Shown here piece after piece: positions 45,449 through 53,523 of a DNA stretch of 64,000 nt. The translations under genes were made by a program, and so were the position numbers. The notes under the pieces were generated by a model. It had not been told where the DNA came from. It did not search any database and worked only from the letters and a program-made list of their open reading frames with translations. How positions within the stretch are numbered: position 1 is the first letter of the stretch; each line of letters begins with the position of its first letter. The stretch lies in assembly GCF_004804335.1 (NCBI RefSeq), contig NZ_SRXY01000007.1:248001-312000 (forward strand). The letters are read 5' to 3'. Source of the stretch: Pacificoceanicola onchidii (GTDB lineage Bacteria > Pseudomonadota > Alphaproteobacteria > Rhodobacterales > Rhodobacteraceae).

Positions 45449-46612
45449 TTAACCGCCGCTACTGCTGCCGGTTCCGGCCAGCGTTTCAGCCGCAGACGTG
45501 ATTGTGGTGACCGCACCCAATGTCCCGGTCAACGCGGCGATGGTTTTGTTCCACTGGGTGAACGGCGCTTCGGTGACGTAAAGCGTGTCCTGATCCCGGA
45601 CGACAAAATCGCGGGCCATGAACATGCCATTCGGCTGCGTCAGGTCCAGAACGTAAACCAGTCTCTGGGCACCGATCAGATCCGTGCGGCCAAGCACGGT
45701 GTTGGCGATCTCCGCCGGTTCATTGCGGAAAATGAACACGCCGGTGGGGTCCGACGACGACGCCAGAAGTCCGCCGACTTGTGCGATGGCCTCAACAGCA
45801 CTGATGTTCTGGCTCTCAAACGGTACGCGGGCCTGCGTGCCGGTTGCGCCAAGCGCGGTAAAGGCGCGGGTGTCTTCTTCGACCAGAATACGGTCACCAC
45901 CGCGAAGGGCGATGTCGAACTCGGGATGCTTGTAGAGATCCTGGAACCAGATGGTTTCCGCCCGGTCGCCGCGCAGCACTTTGACCTGCGCAATTTCCGG
46001 CTGAATGGTGATGCCGCCCGCACGGGCCAGCATGGTTGAAAGCGTCCGGGTCGGGCGTTCAATGGCAAATACACCTTGACCACCGACCGCTCCGATCAGG
46101 CTCACGGTCGAGCCATCCCCCGCGAGACGGCGCACCTGCACCTGCGGGTCCGGTGTCTGTTCATTGAGCTTGGAGGTGATGATCTGGCGCAGCCGTTCCG
46201 GCGTGTTGCCCGCAGCGCGGATGCGTCCCGCGTAGGGCACAAAGATGAAACCGGAGCCGTCAACCTGAACCTCTTCGAGGCTGGTCGCATTGGCGGGGCC
46301 GCTGGACAGCAACCCGTCGTCCACGTTTTCCCAGACCGTCAGGCCCAGCGTATCGCCGGGGCGGATCGTATCGGAGCCCAGCGTTGCGGCATTGGTGAAG
46401 GCTTCGGAAAAACCAAGCGCCGGGACAACCGCCGTGGCGCGCGTCACGCGGTCATTGACGGAGACGATGAATGCATCGCCCTGTCGTTGTACGGAGCCTG
46501 CAAAGATTTCGCGTTTGTTCGGGCCAACGCGTGGCAGGCCGCAGGATGCCAGAACGGACACCGCGGCCAGCAAGGCGACAGATTTCGCCCACCGGGAGGG
46601 GGAGTATTTCAC
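45449..46612 (-). CDS. Polysaccharide export outer-membrane lipoprotein (Wza/KpsD type)
   Basis: A 387-residue protein with a lipoprotein signal peptide (LLAAVSVLASCG; the Cys is the lipid attachment site) and polysaccharide-export and SLBB domains: RPGDTLGLTVWENV near residue 85, GFIFVPYAGRIRAAG, and two later soluble-ligand-binding regions. Such proteins form the outer-membrane pore of capsule export. It lies between kpsS and kpsC on the minus strand, and the three form a capsule export unit. No KpsM/KpsT/KpsE genes are in this window. Confidence 0.9.
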   Translation of the reverse strand: MKYSPSRWAKSVALLAAVSVLASCGLPRVGPNKREIFAGSVQRQGDAFIVSVNDRVTRATAVVPALGFSEAFTNAATLGSDTIRPGDTLGLTVWENVDDGLLSSGPANATSLEEVQVDGSGFIFVPYAGRIRAAGNTPERLRQIITSKLNEQTPDPQVQVRRLAGDGSTVSLIGAVGGQGVFAIERPTRTLSTMLARAGGITIQPEIAQVKVLRGDRAETIWFQDLYKHPEFDIALRGGDRILVEEDTRAFTALGATGTQARVPFESQNISAVEAIAQVGGLLASSSDPTGVFIFRNEPAEIANTVLGRTDLIGAQRLVYVLDLTQPNGMFMARDFVVRDQDTLYVTEAPFTQWNKTIAALTGTLGAVTTITSAAETLAGTGSSSGG

Positions 46613-46706
46613 TGCTCGGTCTCCTCGACCTTATGTTCTGCCTCAGGTTTTTCTTTTAACGTACCGGCATTTCTCGAAAAACGCCAGAGTTTAGAGGCAG
46701 GCCGGC

Positions 46707-47999
46707 CTAATGCACCACGCGCAACTGTTGCCGTGGAGCCGCGGTCCCGCGTTTGAGCGCTTCATAAGGATCGTCCGGCGCAAGCATCATATCAACCACC
46801 TGACGCAGCAATTGTCGACGTCCGCGCGCCGAGTAGAAGCCGCCGGGAAGTTGTGATGTTTCAAGCAGATAGCGGCGGTAGTCCTTGTAAGCGTGCATGT
46901 TCGGCCGCGAGGGTGTCGCAAAGAACTCCGGGAGCGGCTGTGTCGAGACGAACTCCGGTTTGGAATAGACCGCATCCCCGAAGACCTTGATCGGAATCCC
47001 GCGCCAAAGCGCTTGCTGTGCAGCGGTGGAATTGACGGTAACGGCAGTACGGGCATCCACCAGAAGCTGAGCAAGCTTGCCGCCACGGACGTAATGCACC
47101 CGGTCCGCGACGCCGTATTTGGCAGCAAAATCCCGGATTGCCTGGCGCACGTTCACCCGCCCGTCCTCCAGAGGATGCGCCTTGAACACCAGGTGATGAT
47201 GCCCGGGTGCGCCGCTGGCAAAGCCTTCGATCACCAGTTCGAGAAACTCTGGCATCGTGTCGAACGGCGAATGCTTCTGGAACGAGCTGTCGTGCTCAAG
47301 CTGCATCAGCGCGAGGTGATAAGGAAAGCCGCCGAGCCGAATGCGCGTGGTCGCAATGACCCTGTCGAGCCATGTTGCGGGCATCAAAAGCAGCCGTTTG
47401 AGATAGAGCAGGAACTCTTGCACCACGGTCAGCGAGCGATGCGGTTTGAAGTTCCGGTAATCGCCATTCCGGAACATGACAAACCAGTGATAGAGCGCGC
47501 CATAGAAGATGTGCTGCCGCATGTCGCCCCAATGCGCCGGGGGCAGGGGGGCCTCCATATCGGACATCTCCAGCGCGCGTTTCATCTCGTCGATGCTCAT
47601 GGTCATGAGACGGGAATGCCCGTTGGAGCCACCGCGTTCGTAAGTCACCCAATAGGGGCGCATGTAGCCTTCTTCAAAGACATGCACCATGATCCCACGT
47701 GTTTTCGCCTCTTCCACGGCTTCGGCATGGATGCGTCGGACATCACCGTAGAGAACAATGTCAGTGACCTGTTTCTCCGCCAGCAGATCGACAAAGGTCT
47801 GCCGCCACGTGTCCTGCGTGCCGCAAAAAGGAATGTAGGTCGAAGGATGAAACCAGAACGCGCGGTCGCCCGCGTTGAACCCGACGCGCCAGACATCCGC
47901 TCCGGTCTTGCGCAGCATCTTGCCAAGCCGGTTAAAGAACGGCCCGTGCGGTCCCTGAAGGAACAAAAAGACCCGTTTCTGTCCGGTTGCGTTGCTCAT
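46707..47999 (-). CDS. kpsS: Capsular polysaccharide export protein KpsS
   Basis: A 430-residue cytoplasmic protein of the KpsS family. Marks are VFLFLQGPHGPFFNRLG at the start, VFEEGYMRPYWVTYERGG, the KAHPLEDGR region and TVNSTAAQQALWRGIP. It works with KpsC to add Kdo residues to the lipid anchor before export. It is the first of three minus-strand capsule genes; the 94-bp gap to the export protein gene may hold a separate promoter. Confidence 0.92.
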   Translation of the reverse strand: MSNATGQKRVFLFLQGPHGPFFNRLGKMLRKTGADVWRVGFNAGDRAFWFHPSTYIPFCGTQDTWRQTFVDLLAEKQVTDIVLYGDVRRIHAEAVEEAKTRGIMVHVFEEGYMRPYWVTYERGGSNGHSRLMTMSIDEMKRALEMSDMEAPLPPAHWGDMRQHIFYGALYHWFVMFRNGDYRNFKPHRSLTVVQEFLLYLKRLLLMPATWLDRVIATTRIRLGGFPYHLALMQLEHDSSFQKHSPFDTMPEFLELVIEGFASGAPGHHHLVFKAHPLEDGRVNVRQAIRDFAAKYGVADRVHYVRGGKLAQLLVDARTAVTVNSTAAQQALWRGIPIKVFGDAVYSKPEFVSTQPLPEFFATPSRPNMHAYKDYRRYLLETSQLPGGFYSARGRRQLLRQVVDMMLAPDDPYEALKRGTAAPRQQLRVVH

Positions 48000-48093
48000 G
48001 ACGGCGTTCTATGTCCTATCCCTGACCTTTTTCTTAACGGCGAACCTCGGCGAAATTAAGGCCCGGTTTGCTTGACCACGCAGGAGCTTTGGC

Positions 48094-48681
48094 ATGTTTA
48101 CAGGCATCGTGACCGATATGGGCGAGATCCGCGAGCTGGAGCAGCGCGGCGATCTGCGCGCGCGCATTGCCACGGCCTATGACACCGCCGGGATCGACAT
48201 CGGGGCCTCGATCGCCTGCGATGGCTGCTGCCTGACTGTGGTGGCTTTGGGCGATGACTGGTTCGATGTGGAGATCAGCGCAGAATCCGTGTCAAAGACC
48301 AACCTCGATGTCTGGAGCGTCGGCCGCCGGATCAACCTGGAACGTGCATTGAAGGTGGGCGATGAGCTGGGCGGGCATATCGTGTCCGGCCACGTGGACG
48401 GCGTGGCACAGATCGTTGCCATGCAGGACGAGGGTGACAGCACCCGCGTCACCCTGCGCGCCCCGGAGGCGCTCGCCCGCTACATCGCGCCAAAAGGCTC
48501 CGTTGCCCTGAACGGCACGTCCCTCACGGTGAACGAGGTGAACGGCTGCGACTTCGGCATCAACTTCATCCCGCATACCAAAGAAGTGACCACCTGGGGC
48601 AATGCACAGGTCGGCGACCGGGTGAACCTCGAAATTGACACCCTGGCCCGCTACGTGGCGCGGCTGCGGGAGTTCGACTGA
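48094..48681 (+). CDS. ribE: Riboflavin synthase alpha subunit
   Basis: A 195-residue enzyme that dismutates two 6,7-dimethyl-8-ribityllumazine molecules to riboflavin. Two homologous barrel repeats are present: MFTGIVTDMGEIRELEQRG and the second starting VSGHVDGVAQIV, with CDGCCLTVV and LNGTSLTVNEV as the conserved substrate regions. In related genomes it follows ribD directly; here a capsule cluster separates them. No riboflavin riboswitch is visible upstream. Confidence 0.96.
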   Translation: MFTGIVTDMGEIRELEQRGDLRARIATAYDTAGIDIGASIACDGCCLTVVALGDDWFDVEISAESVSKTNLDVWSVGRRINLERALKVGDELGGHIVSGHVDGVAQIVAMQDEGDSTRVTLRAPEALARYIAPKGSVALNGTSLTVNEVNGCDFGINFIPHTKEVTTWGNAQVGDRVNLEIDTLARYVARLREFD

Positions 48682-48718
48682 TCCCGGTTTCTTTGGGCTG
48701 AAAATACCTCGGGGTGCG

Positions 48719-48736
48719 CGAGGGGCTGGCCCCTCG
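48719..48736. repeat. Short hairpin after ribE (possible extragenic palindrome)
   Basis: CGAGGGG-CTGG-CCCCTCG is a perfect 7-bp stem, preceded by CTTTGGGCTGAAAATACCTC. I recall similar post-gene sequences in Rhodobacterales genomes, so it may be one copy of a family repeat. It lacks a clear T run but lies between convergent genes and could act as a terminator. Confidence 0.45.
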
Positions 48737-48752
48737 TTCCCGCATGTGGCCT

Positions 48753-49814
48753 TTATTCCGCCGGTTGAAATCCCATGATCAACTGCCGCAGACCCAACGC
48801 CGCCCCGACAAAGATCGCCAGGAACGTCACGGGCGCAGAAAGCGCCAGAACGGAAAACGCCGACAGGCCCTGACCCACGGAACATCCCAACGCCGTGACA
48901 GCGCCCACGCCCATAAGCGCCGCGCCAAGAATCTGGCGGCGCAACTCGCGCGGGTCTTCGCAGGCTTCCCAGCGGAAATGGCCCCGGATTAGCGAGCCGA
49001 TGAATGCGCCAACCCACACCCCGGCGATGGAGCCCACCGCAAAGGACAGCGGGCGGGCAGAGCCGGTCATCCACCACATGATGCTCTCGCCCAAGGGCGC
49101 GGCAAAACTGTGCGAAACCACGGGCAGAGCTTCGAAGCCTTCCCGCGCGACCCAGGCGGTCCCGGCCCATCCGATAATGACGCCAAGCCCCACAGCTGCC
49201 GCCCAGAACACCTGCATCGGCTTTTTCCACAGCTCTTTCGAGGCAGCGGCAAAGGCCAGAACCGTCAACCCAATCGCCATGCCAATGGCCGCGATGGGCA
49301 GGCCAAGCGTGCCGCTGAGAATGTGGGCAATGCCGGGCGGCGTTTCCCCGAGGGTCACGTCCGACTGGTAGAACAAGTATTCGCGGATCGGTGCAAGCGG
49401 ACCGGACAGCGCCACGAAGGTGGCGACCCCCATGACCAGAACGATCACGAAACTGCGCAGATCACCGCCGCCGAGCCGTGCCACCGCGCCATAGCCGCAG
49501 TTGCCAGACAAGGCCATGCCATAGCCAAACACCAATCCGCCCGCGATGGAGGCCATCGGCATCCAACGAATGGACAGGTAGTAGGTGGAACTGTCGACAA
49601 GCCAACCGGTAGACATGAGAAGAAAGCTGCCAATGATGGCAACCCCGATGGCCACGCCCCACATACGCATCCGCACGTTGGAGCCGCCATAAAGCATGTC
49701 TTCAATGGCGCCGAGCGTGCAGAACCGTCCCAGACGCGCCGCAAGCCCCAGAAGCAGCCCGCCGATCAGGCCGAACAGGGCAACCCAGTGGTGTTCTGAC
49801 AGTAAATCAAACAA
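48753..49814 (-). CDS. soxT: YeeE/YedE family sulfur-compound transporter (SoxT)
   Basis: A 353-residue protein with about nine membrane segments of the YeeE/YedE family, members of which import thiosulfate or other sulfur compounds. Conserved Cys-containing motifs are GRFCTLGAIEDML, SGNCGYGAVARLGGGD and GCSVGQGLSAF. It is the third gene of a minus-strand set with soxR and soxS, 102 bp after soxR, and a homologue accompanies sox loci in other bacteria. A 16-bp palindrome lies in the gap. Confidence 0.87.
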   Translation of the reverse strand: MFDLLSEHHWVALFGLIGGLLLGLAARLGRFCTLGAIEDMLYGGSNVRMRMWGVAIGVAIIGSFLLMSTGWLVDSSTYYLSIRWMPMASIAGGLVFGYGMALSGNCGYGAVARLGGGDLRSFVIVLVMGVATFVALSGPLAPIREYLFYQSDVTLGETPPGIAHILSGTLGLPIAAIGMAIGLTVLAFAAASKELWKKPMQVFWAAAVGLGVIIGWAGTAWVAREGFEALPVVSHSFAAPLGESIMWWMTGSARPLSFAVGSIAGVWVGAFIGSLIRGHFRWEACEDPRELRRQILGAALMGVGAVTALGCSVGQGLSAFSVLALSAPVTFLAIFVGAALGLRQLIMGFQPAE

Positions 49815-49873
49815 GCCTGACCCTCCTCTTACCGGCCCGACATGGTCGCATTATGAGGGGCAAAGCCTTTTCA

Positions 49874-49889
49874 GGCAAGAATTCTTGCC
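49874..49889. promoter_or_regulatory. 16-bp perfect palindrome before soxT
   Basis: GGCAAGAATTCTTGCC is a perfect palindrome without a spacer, 60 bp upstream of the soxT start and 28 bp beyond the soxR stop. It may be an operator for SoxR or another dimeric regulator, or a weak terminator of soxRS. Confidence 0.5.
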
Positions 49890-49916
49890 GTGATGAATGC
49901 GCGCAGGCGGGGGCGG

Positions 49917-50258
49917 TTAGTCTTCCTTGCAGAACAGCTCGTAAACGCATTCAAGCATCTTGCGCGGACGATCATCCGCGAGGCGATAGTAAATCGCCTT
50001 GCCGTCCCGGCGCGGCACAACCAGCCCTTCGAGCCGCAAACGCGAAAGCTGCTGGCTGACCGCGGCTTGCCGCGCGGACAGCAGATCTTCCAGTTCGGTC
50101 ACGGATTTTTCACCGGAGACGAGATGACACAGGATCATCAGCCGCCCTTCGTGGCTGATGGCCTTGAGAAAAGAAGACGCCGTGGTCGCCTTGTCGATGA
50201 TCGTATCAAGCTCGGCTTCGGTCAGGTCATCATGCAAGACGGGAAGTACATTGCTCAT
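49917..50258 (-). CDS. soxR: ArsR-family sulfur-responsive repressor SoxR
   Basis: A 113-residue winged-helix repressor. Helix-turn-helix region SVTELEDLLSARQAAVSQQLSRLR. Cysteines 44 (ILCHLVSG) and 110 (ELFCKED) have the same 66-residue spacing as the pair that forms a persulfide or tetrasulfide bridge in SqrR and BigR, so SoxR probably senses sulfane sulfur directly; Cys104 is extra. It is transcribed with soxS and divergent from soxV. Confidence 0.93.
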   Translation of the reverse strand: MSNVLPVLHDDLTEAELDTIIDKATTASSFLKAISHEGRLMILCHLVSGEKSVTELEDLLSARQAAVSQQLSRLRLEGLVVPRRDGKAIYYRLADDRPRKMLECVYELFCKED

Positions 50259-50271
50259 GTCCCTCGGGTCC

Positions 50272-50652
50272 TCAGTTCAGCGCCGGTTGGTAGTCGGTCT
50301 TCTGCTCAAGCAACTGTGCGAAAACCGGCCAGAAGAAGTCTTCCCCGACATACCCTTCCATACGGGCAATTTCCTTGCCGTCGGAGGTCAGGATGAACGT
50401 AGGGGTGAAATTGACACGCCGCGCGTATTCGATGCCGTCGGGCGGGCCAACATGCAGATCCGCCCGGATCAGCGGCGCAAAGCGGCCTTCTTCCGTCTTG
50501 CCATAGGCGGGCGCAATCTGATCGTCCCACGCAGCGCAATAGGCGCAGCCGGGCTGCTCAACCATCACAAGGTTGATTTCATCTGCCACGGCAGCGGAAG
50601 CCCATACGGCGCTTCCCAAAACCAAGGCTCGGCAGAGTGCATTGAACGTCAT
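50272..50652 (-). CDS. soxS: Thioredoxin-like periplasmic protein SoxS
   Basis: A 126-residue protein with a signal peptide (MTFNALCRALVLGSAVWASA, cleavage near AVADE) and a thioredoxin fold with C36-A-Y-C39. SoxS reduces and reactivates SoxY in Paracoccus-type systems. The ATG at 50652 is inside a much longer antisense open frame, but start, signal peptide and family match fit this length. The gene is followed 13 bp later by soxR. Confidence 0.9.
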   Translation of the reverse strand: MTFNALCRALVLGSAVWASAAVADEINLVMVEQPGCAYCAAWDDQIAPAYGKTEEGRFAPLIRADLHVGPPDGIEYARRVNFTPTFILTSDGKEIARMEGYVGEDFFWPVFAQLLEQKTDYQPALN

Positions 50653-50666
50653 CACGCACCATATCT

Positions 50667-50685
50667 GTATTGACTGATGCAATAC
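50667..50685. promoter_or_regulatory. Candidate SoxR operator between soxS and soxV
   Basis: GTATTG-N7-CAATAC is an inverted repeat between the divergent soxS and soxV starts, in the position where SoxR is known to bind in other sox clusters. The AT-rich region next to it would contain both promoters. Confidence 0.55.
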
Positions 50686-50724
50686 ATAATCTGAATATGT
50701 GAATTGATCAAGGTTGGAGGCCCC

Positions 50725-51462
50725 GTGTTCGATATATCCTTTGCAGGTGCGGCGTTTGCCGGGCTGCTCAGCTTCTTTACCCCCTGTATCCTGCCAATGG
50801 TACCCTTTTACTTGTGCTACATGGCCGGGATCTCGATGTCGGAGCTGCGCGATGATGCGGGCATTGCGCCGGGTGCGCAGAAACGGCTTATCGTATCGGC
50901 GTTGTTTTTTGCGGCGGGTGTGACGACCATTTTCGTTCTGCTCGGCATGGGCGCGACGGCTGTCGGGCAGGCTTTTGGCGCGTGGAAAGACACGCTGGCC
51001 TATGTCGCGGCGGCGGTGCTGTTTGTCTTTGGTCTGCATTTCCTGGGGGTTATTCGGATCGGTCTGCTCTATCGCGAGGCGCGGCTTGAAAGCTCGGCGG
51101 AGCCCACCTCGGTTCTGGGGGCTTACGTCATGGGGCTGGCCTTCGGTTTTGGTTGGACGCCCTGCGTGGGTCCGGCCCTCGCATCCATCCTGATGATCGC
51201 CAGCGGCATGGGTGATATCTGGCGTGGCGGTTTGCTGCTCCTGGTGTACGGTGTGGGTATGACTGCCCCGTTTGTCATTGCCGCGCTGTTCTCGGGCCCG
51301 TTCCTGCGCTGGACCGCCCGCAACCGGAGCAAATTGCAATACGTGGAGAAGGTCATGGGCGTGATGCTCATTCTCTTCGCCATCCTGATCGCCACGAACT
51401 CCGTCAACGTGATTGCGCAGTGGATGATCGACACGTTCCCGGGGTGGACGTCCTTTAGCTAA
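50725..51462 (+). CDS. soxV: Cytochrome c biogenesis/CcdA-type membrane protein SoxV
   Basis: A 245-residue protein with about six membrane segments of the CcdA family. The redox cysteines are Cys21 (FFTPCILP) and Cys147 (FGWTPCVGP), which relay reducing power from cytoplasmic thioredoxin across the membrane to SoxW. I chose the GTG at 50725, which follows GGAGG; a TTG at 50704 is less likely. soxW starts 19 bp downstream. Confidence 0.9.
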   Translation: MFDISFAGAAFAGLLSFFTPCILPMVPFYLCYMAGISMSELRDDAGIAPGAQKRLIVSALFFAAGVTTIFVLLGMGATAVGQAFGAWKDTLAYVAAAVLFVFGLHFLGVIRIGLLYREARLESSAEPTSVLGAYVMGLAFGFGWTPCVGPALASILMIASGMGDIWRGGLLLLVYGVGMTAPFVIAALFSGPFLRWTARNRSKLQYVEKVMGVMLILFAILIATNSVNVIAQWMIDTFPGWTSFS

Positions 51463-51481
51463 GCGAAATGGGAGGAGAGAC

Positions 51482-52057
51482 ATGAAACACTGGTCAGGCA
51501 TCGCCTTGGGTCTTCTGATGGCCCTGCCAGCAACCGCAGAAATCGGTGACGACGGGCTGCACAAACAGCCGTGGATGCGCGACACCTTCAAGGATCTGCG
51601 AGAAGATCTCGAAGAGGCCAATGGTGAAGGCAAGCGGCTGGCGATTTTCGTCGAACAGCGCGGCTGCATCTACTGCACCAAGATGCACGAGGAAGTCTTC
51701 ATCGACACGGGCATCAGCGACTACATTGCAGAGCACTTTTTCGTGGTGCAGGTGAACCTCTACGGCGACACGGAAGTGATCGATTTCGACGGAGAATCGC
51801 TGTCCGAAAAAGACCTCGCGCGCAAGTGGAACGTGCTCTTCACACCCAACATCGTGTTCCTCCCCGAAGAGGTGCCGGAGGACGCAACCGGCATTGAAAC
51901 TGCCGTCGCGGTCATGCCCGGCGCATTCGGCAAAGGGACGACCCTCGACATGTTCACATGGGTCGCGGAGAAACGTTACACGCTTGATAACGGAGAGAAT
52001 TTTCAGCGTTATCACGCGCGTCGCATTCAGGAACGGAACAACGGATCCTTCGACTAA
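51482..52057 (+). CDS. soxW: Periplasmic thioredoxin SoxW
   Basis: A 191-residue thioredoxin-fold protein with a signal peptide (MKHWSGIALGLLMALPATA) and the active site C62-I-Y-C65 (RGCIYCTKMH). It accepts electrons from SoxV and keeps Sox proteins reduced. The downstream gap to soxX is 133 bp and has a promoter-like, operator-like region, so soxVW and soxX onward may form separate units. Confidence 0.93.
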   Translation: MKHWSGIALGLLMALPATAEIGDDGLHKQPWMRDTFKDLREDLEEANGEGKRLAIFVEQRGCIYCTKMHEEVFIDTGISDYIAEHFFVVQVNLYGDTEVIDFDGESLSEKDLARKWNVLFTPNIVFLPEEVPEDATGIETAVAVMPGAFGKGTTLDMFTWVAEKRYTLDNGENFQRYHARRIQERNNGSFD

Positions 52058-52077
52058 AGTGCGACAGAAGGACCATT

Positions 52078-52095
52078 AATTCACTTCTGTGAATT
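52078..52095. promoter_or_regulatory. Candidate SoxR operator before soxX
   Basis: AATTCAC-TTCT-GTGAATT is a perfect 7-bp inverted repeat. It contains ATTC-N8-GAAT, the form I remember for SqrR-type operators (recalled, not checked). It lies 96 bp before soxX, in the soxW-soxX gap where SoxR binds in other sox clusters. Confidence 0.65.
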
Positions 52096-52190
52096 TGTTG
52101 TTGCGTTCGAAGGGTTCGGTGGCCTACGGTATACACCAGCCAAATTCGAGCGACGGCCCGCAAGGGCCAAGCCAGGCCTAGGGAGGGAAT

Positions 52191-52667
52191 ATGAGGCTTA
52201 CAGCAATCACGATGGCGGCAACGCTGATCGCAGGGACCGCGTTCGCTGATGGAGTGGCGCCGGGAGAGGTCCAGTACGGCGAGTACGGCGAAGTCGCGGC
52301 ATCTCTGTCGGGCGCGCCCGGCGACGCAGCGAACGGTCGCAAGGTCTTTACGACCAAATCCATGGGCAACTGCGTGTCCTGTCACGCGGTATCCTCGCTG
52401 GATGACGTGCCTTTCCACGGCGAAGTTGGCCCGGCGCTCGACGGTGTCGGTGAATACCGCAACGCCGAAGAACTGCGCGGCATCGTCGCCAACGCAAAGA
52501 TGACATTCGAAGGCACGGTGATGCCGGCTTTCTACAAGACCAGTGGCTTCATCCGTCCGGGTGATGGCTACACCGGTAAAGCCCCCAAGGGCGACCTGGC
52601 GCCGATCCTCTCGGCTCAGGACATCGAAGACCTGGTCGCTTTCCTGCTCACGCTCAAAGAGAGCTGA
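52191..52667 (+). CDS. soxX: Sulfur oxidation cytochrome c SoxX
   Basis: A 158-residue monohaem cytochrome c that pairs with SoxA to attach thiosulfate to the SoxY cysteine. Signal peptide ends AGTAFAD; haem motif C61-V-S-C-H65; the distal Met is in TVMPAFYKTSG. The ribosome site AGGGAGGGAAT is nearly the same as that of soxA. It is the first gene of soxXYZABCDEF. Confidence 0.97.
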   Translation: MRLTAITMAATLIAGTAFADGVAPGEVQYGEYGEVAASLSGAPGDAANGRKVFTTKSMGNCVSCHAVSSLDDVPFHGEVGPALDGVGEYRNAEELRGIVANAKMTFEGTVMPAFYKTSGFIRPGDGYTGKAPKGDLAPILSAQDIEDLVAFLLTLKES

Positions 52668-52695
52668 CCGACTAACCTTTTAAGGAGACAAGACG

Positions 52696-53112
52696 ATGGA
52701 CTTTACGCGTCGCGAAACGCTGGCACTGGGTGCCGGTGCTGCGCTGATGACGATCCTTCCGTTCCGCGCGAATGCGGCGGTTGAGGATGTTATCGCAGAA
52801 TTCACCGGCGGTGCTGCTGTCGCGGACGGGGGTGTTGACCTCACCGCGCCGGAAATCGCCGAAAACGGCAACACCGTGCCGGTGTCCGTGGAAGCAGCTG
52901 GCGCCTCTGCCATCATGCTGCTCGCCGCAGGCAACCCGACCCCGGGCGTCGCCACTTTCAACTTCGGCCCGCTTGCCGCAACGCAGGCCGCGTCCACGCG
53001 CATCCGCCTTGCCGGCACGCAGGACGTCATCGCCATCGCCAAGCTGGCCGATGGTTCCTTTGCTCGCGCGTCGAAGACCGTCAAGGTCACCATCGGCGGC
53101 TGCGGCGGCTAA
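52696..53112 (+). CDS. soxY: Sulfur carrier protein SoxY
   Basis: A 138-residue periplasmic carrier with a Tat-type signal (MDFTRRETLALGAGAAL). The C-terminal motif GGCGG is diagnostic: the Cys (residue 136) carries the sulfur intermediates through the cycle. It works as a SoxYZ heterodimer. It starts 28 bp after soxX with AAGGAGAC. Confidence 0.97.
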   Translation: MDFTRRETLALGAGAALMTILPFRANAAVEDVIAEFTGGAAVADGGVDLTAPEIAENGNTVPVSVEAAGASAIMLLAAGNPTPGVATFNFGPLAATQAASTRIRLAGTQDVIAIAKLADGSFARASKTVKVTIGGCGG

Positions 53113-53136
53113 GGCATATTCGAGGAGATCTGAACA

Positions 53137-53466
53137 ATGGCATCTGGTGTCAAACCCCGCGTGAAGGTTCCGAAAAAAGCGGCTGCTGGTGAAGCAATCA
53201 CCATCAAGACCCTGATTTCTCACAAGATGGAATCCGGTCAGCGCAAGGACAAAAGCGGCAACGTAATCCCGCGCTCGATCATCAACCGCTTCACCGCCGA
53301 GTTCAACGGTCAGTCCGTTGTCGACGTGACCTTGGAGCCGGCGATTTCGACCAACCCGTACTTTGAATTCGAAGCAACCGTGCCCGAGGCCGGTGACTTC
53401 AAATTCACCTGGTACGACGACGACGGCGACGTTTACGAGTCGACGAAGTCCGTCAAGATCGGCTGA
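53137..53466 (+). CDS. soxZ: Sulfur carrier partner SoxZ
   Basis: A 109-residue partner of SoxY with no signal peptide of its own; it is exported as a complex with SoxY by the Tat route. The fold marks are PRVKVPKKAAAGEAITIKTL, SHKMESGQRKD and FTWYDDDGDVYESTK. It follows soxY by 24 bp (GAGGAGATC). A strong hairpin follows. Confidence 0.97.
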   Translation: MASGVKPRVKVPKKAAAGEAITIKTLISHKMESGQRKDKSGNVIPRSIINRFTAEFNGQSVVDVTLEPAISTNPYFEFEATVPEAGDFKFTWYDDDGDVYESTKSVKIG

Positions 53467-53474
53467 GGCAGGAT

Positions 53475-53501
53475 CCTGCCCCGCCGAACAGGTGGGGCAG
53501 G
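53475..53501 (+). other. Intercistronic hairpin between soxZ and soxA
   Basis: CCTGCCCCGCC pairs with GGTGGGGCAGG (one G-T pair) around GAACA, an 11-bp stem. No T run follows. It may stabilise the soxXYZ part of the transcript or mark a processing site. Confidence 0.7.
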
Positions 53502-53523
53502 GTGTCTTTAGGGAGGGAATTAA

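Noticed and set aside
42130-48681. Riboflavin (FMN) riboswitch before ribD or ribE
   Set aside because: ribD overlaps nrdR, and the ribE leader is too short (94 bp) and shows no FMN-aptamer-like sequence.
50702-50711. TTGATCAA near soxV considered as an FNR box
   Set aside because: FNR sites need TTGA-N6-TCAA; this has no spacer and is only an eight-base palindrome.
50653-51669. Long N-terminal extension of soxS on the minus strand
   Set aside because: The extension runs antisense through soxV and soxW. The signal peptide and thioredoxin fold of SoxS begin at 50652, so the extension is a shadow frame.
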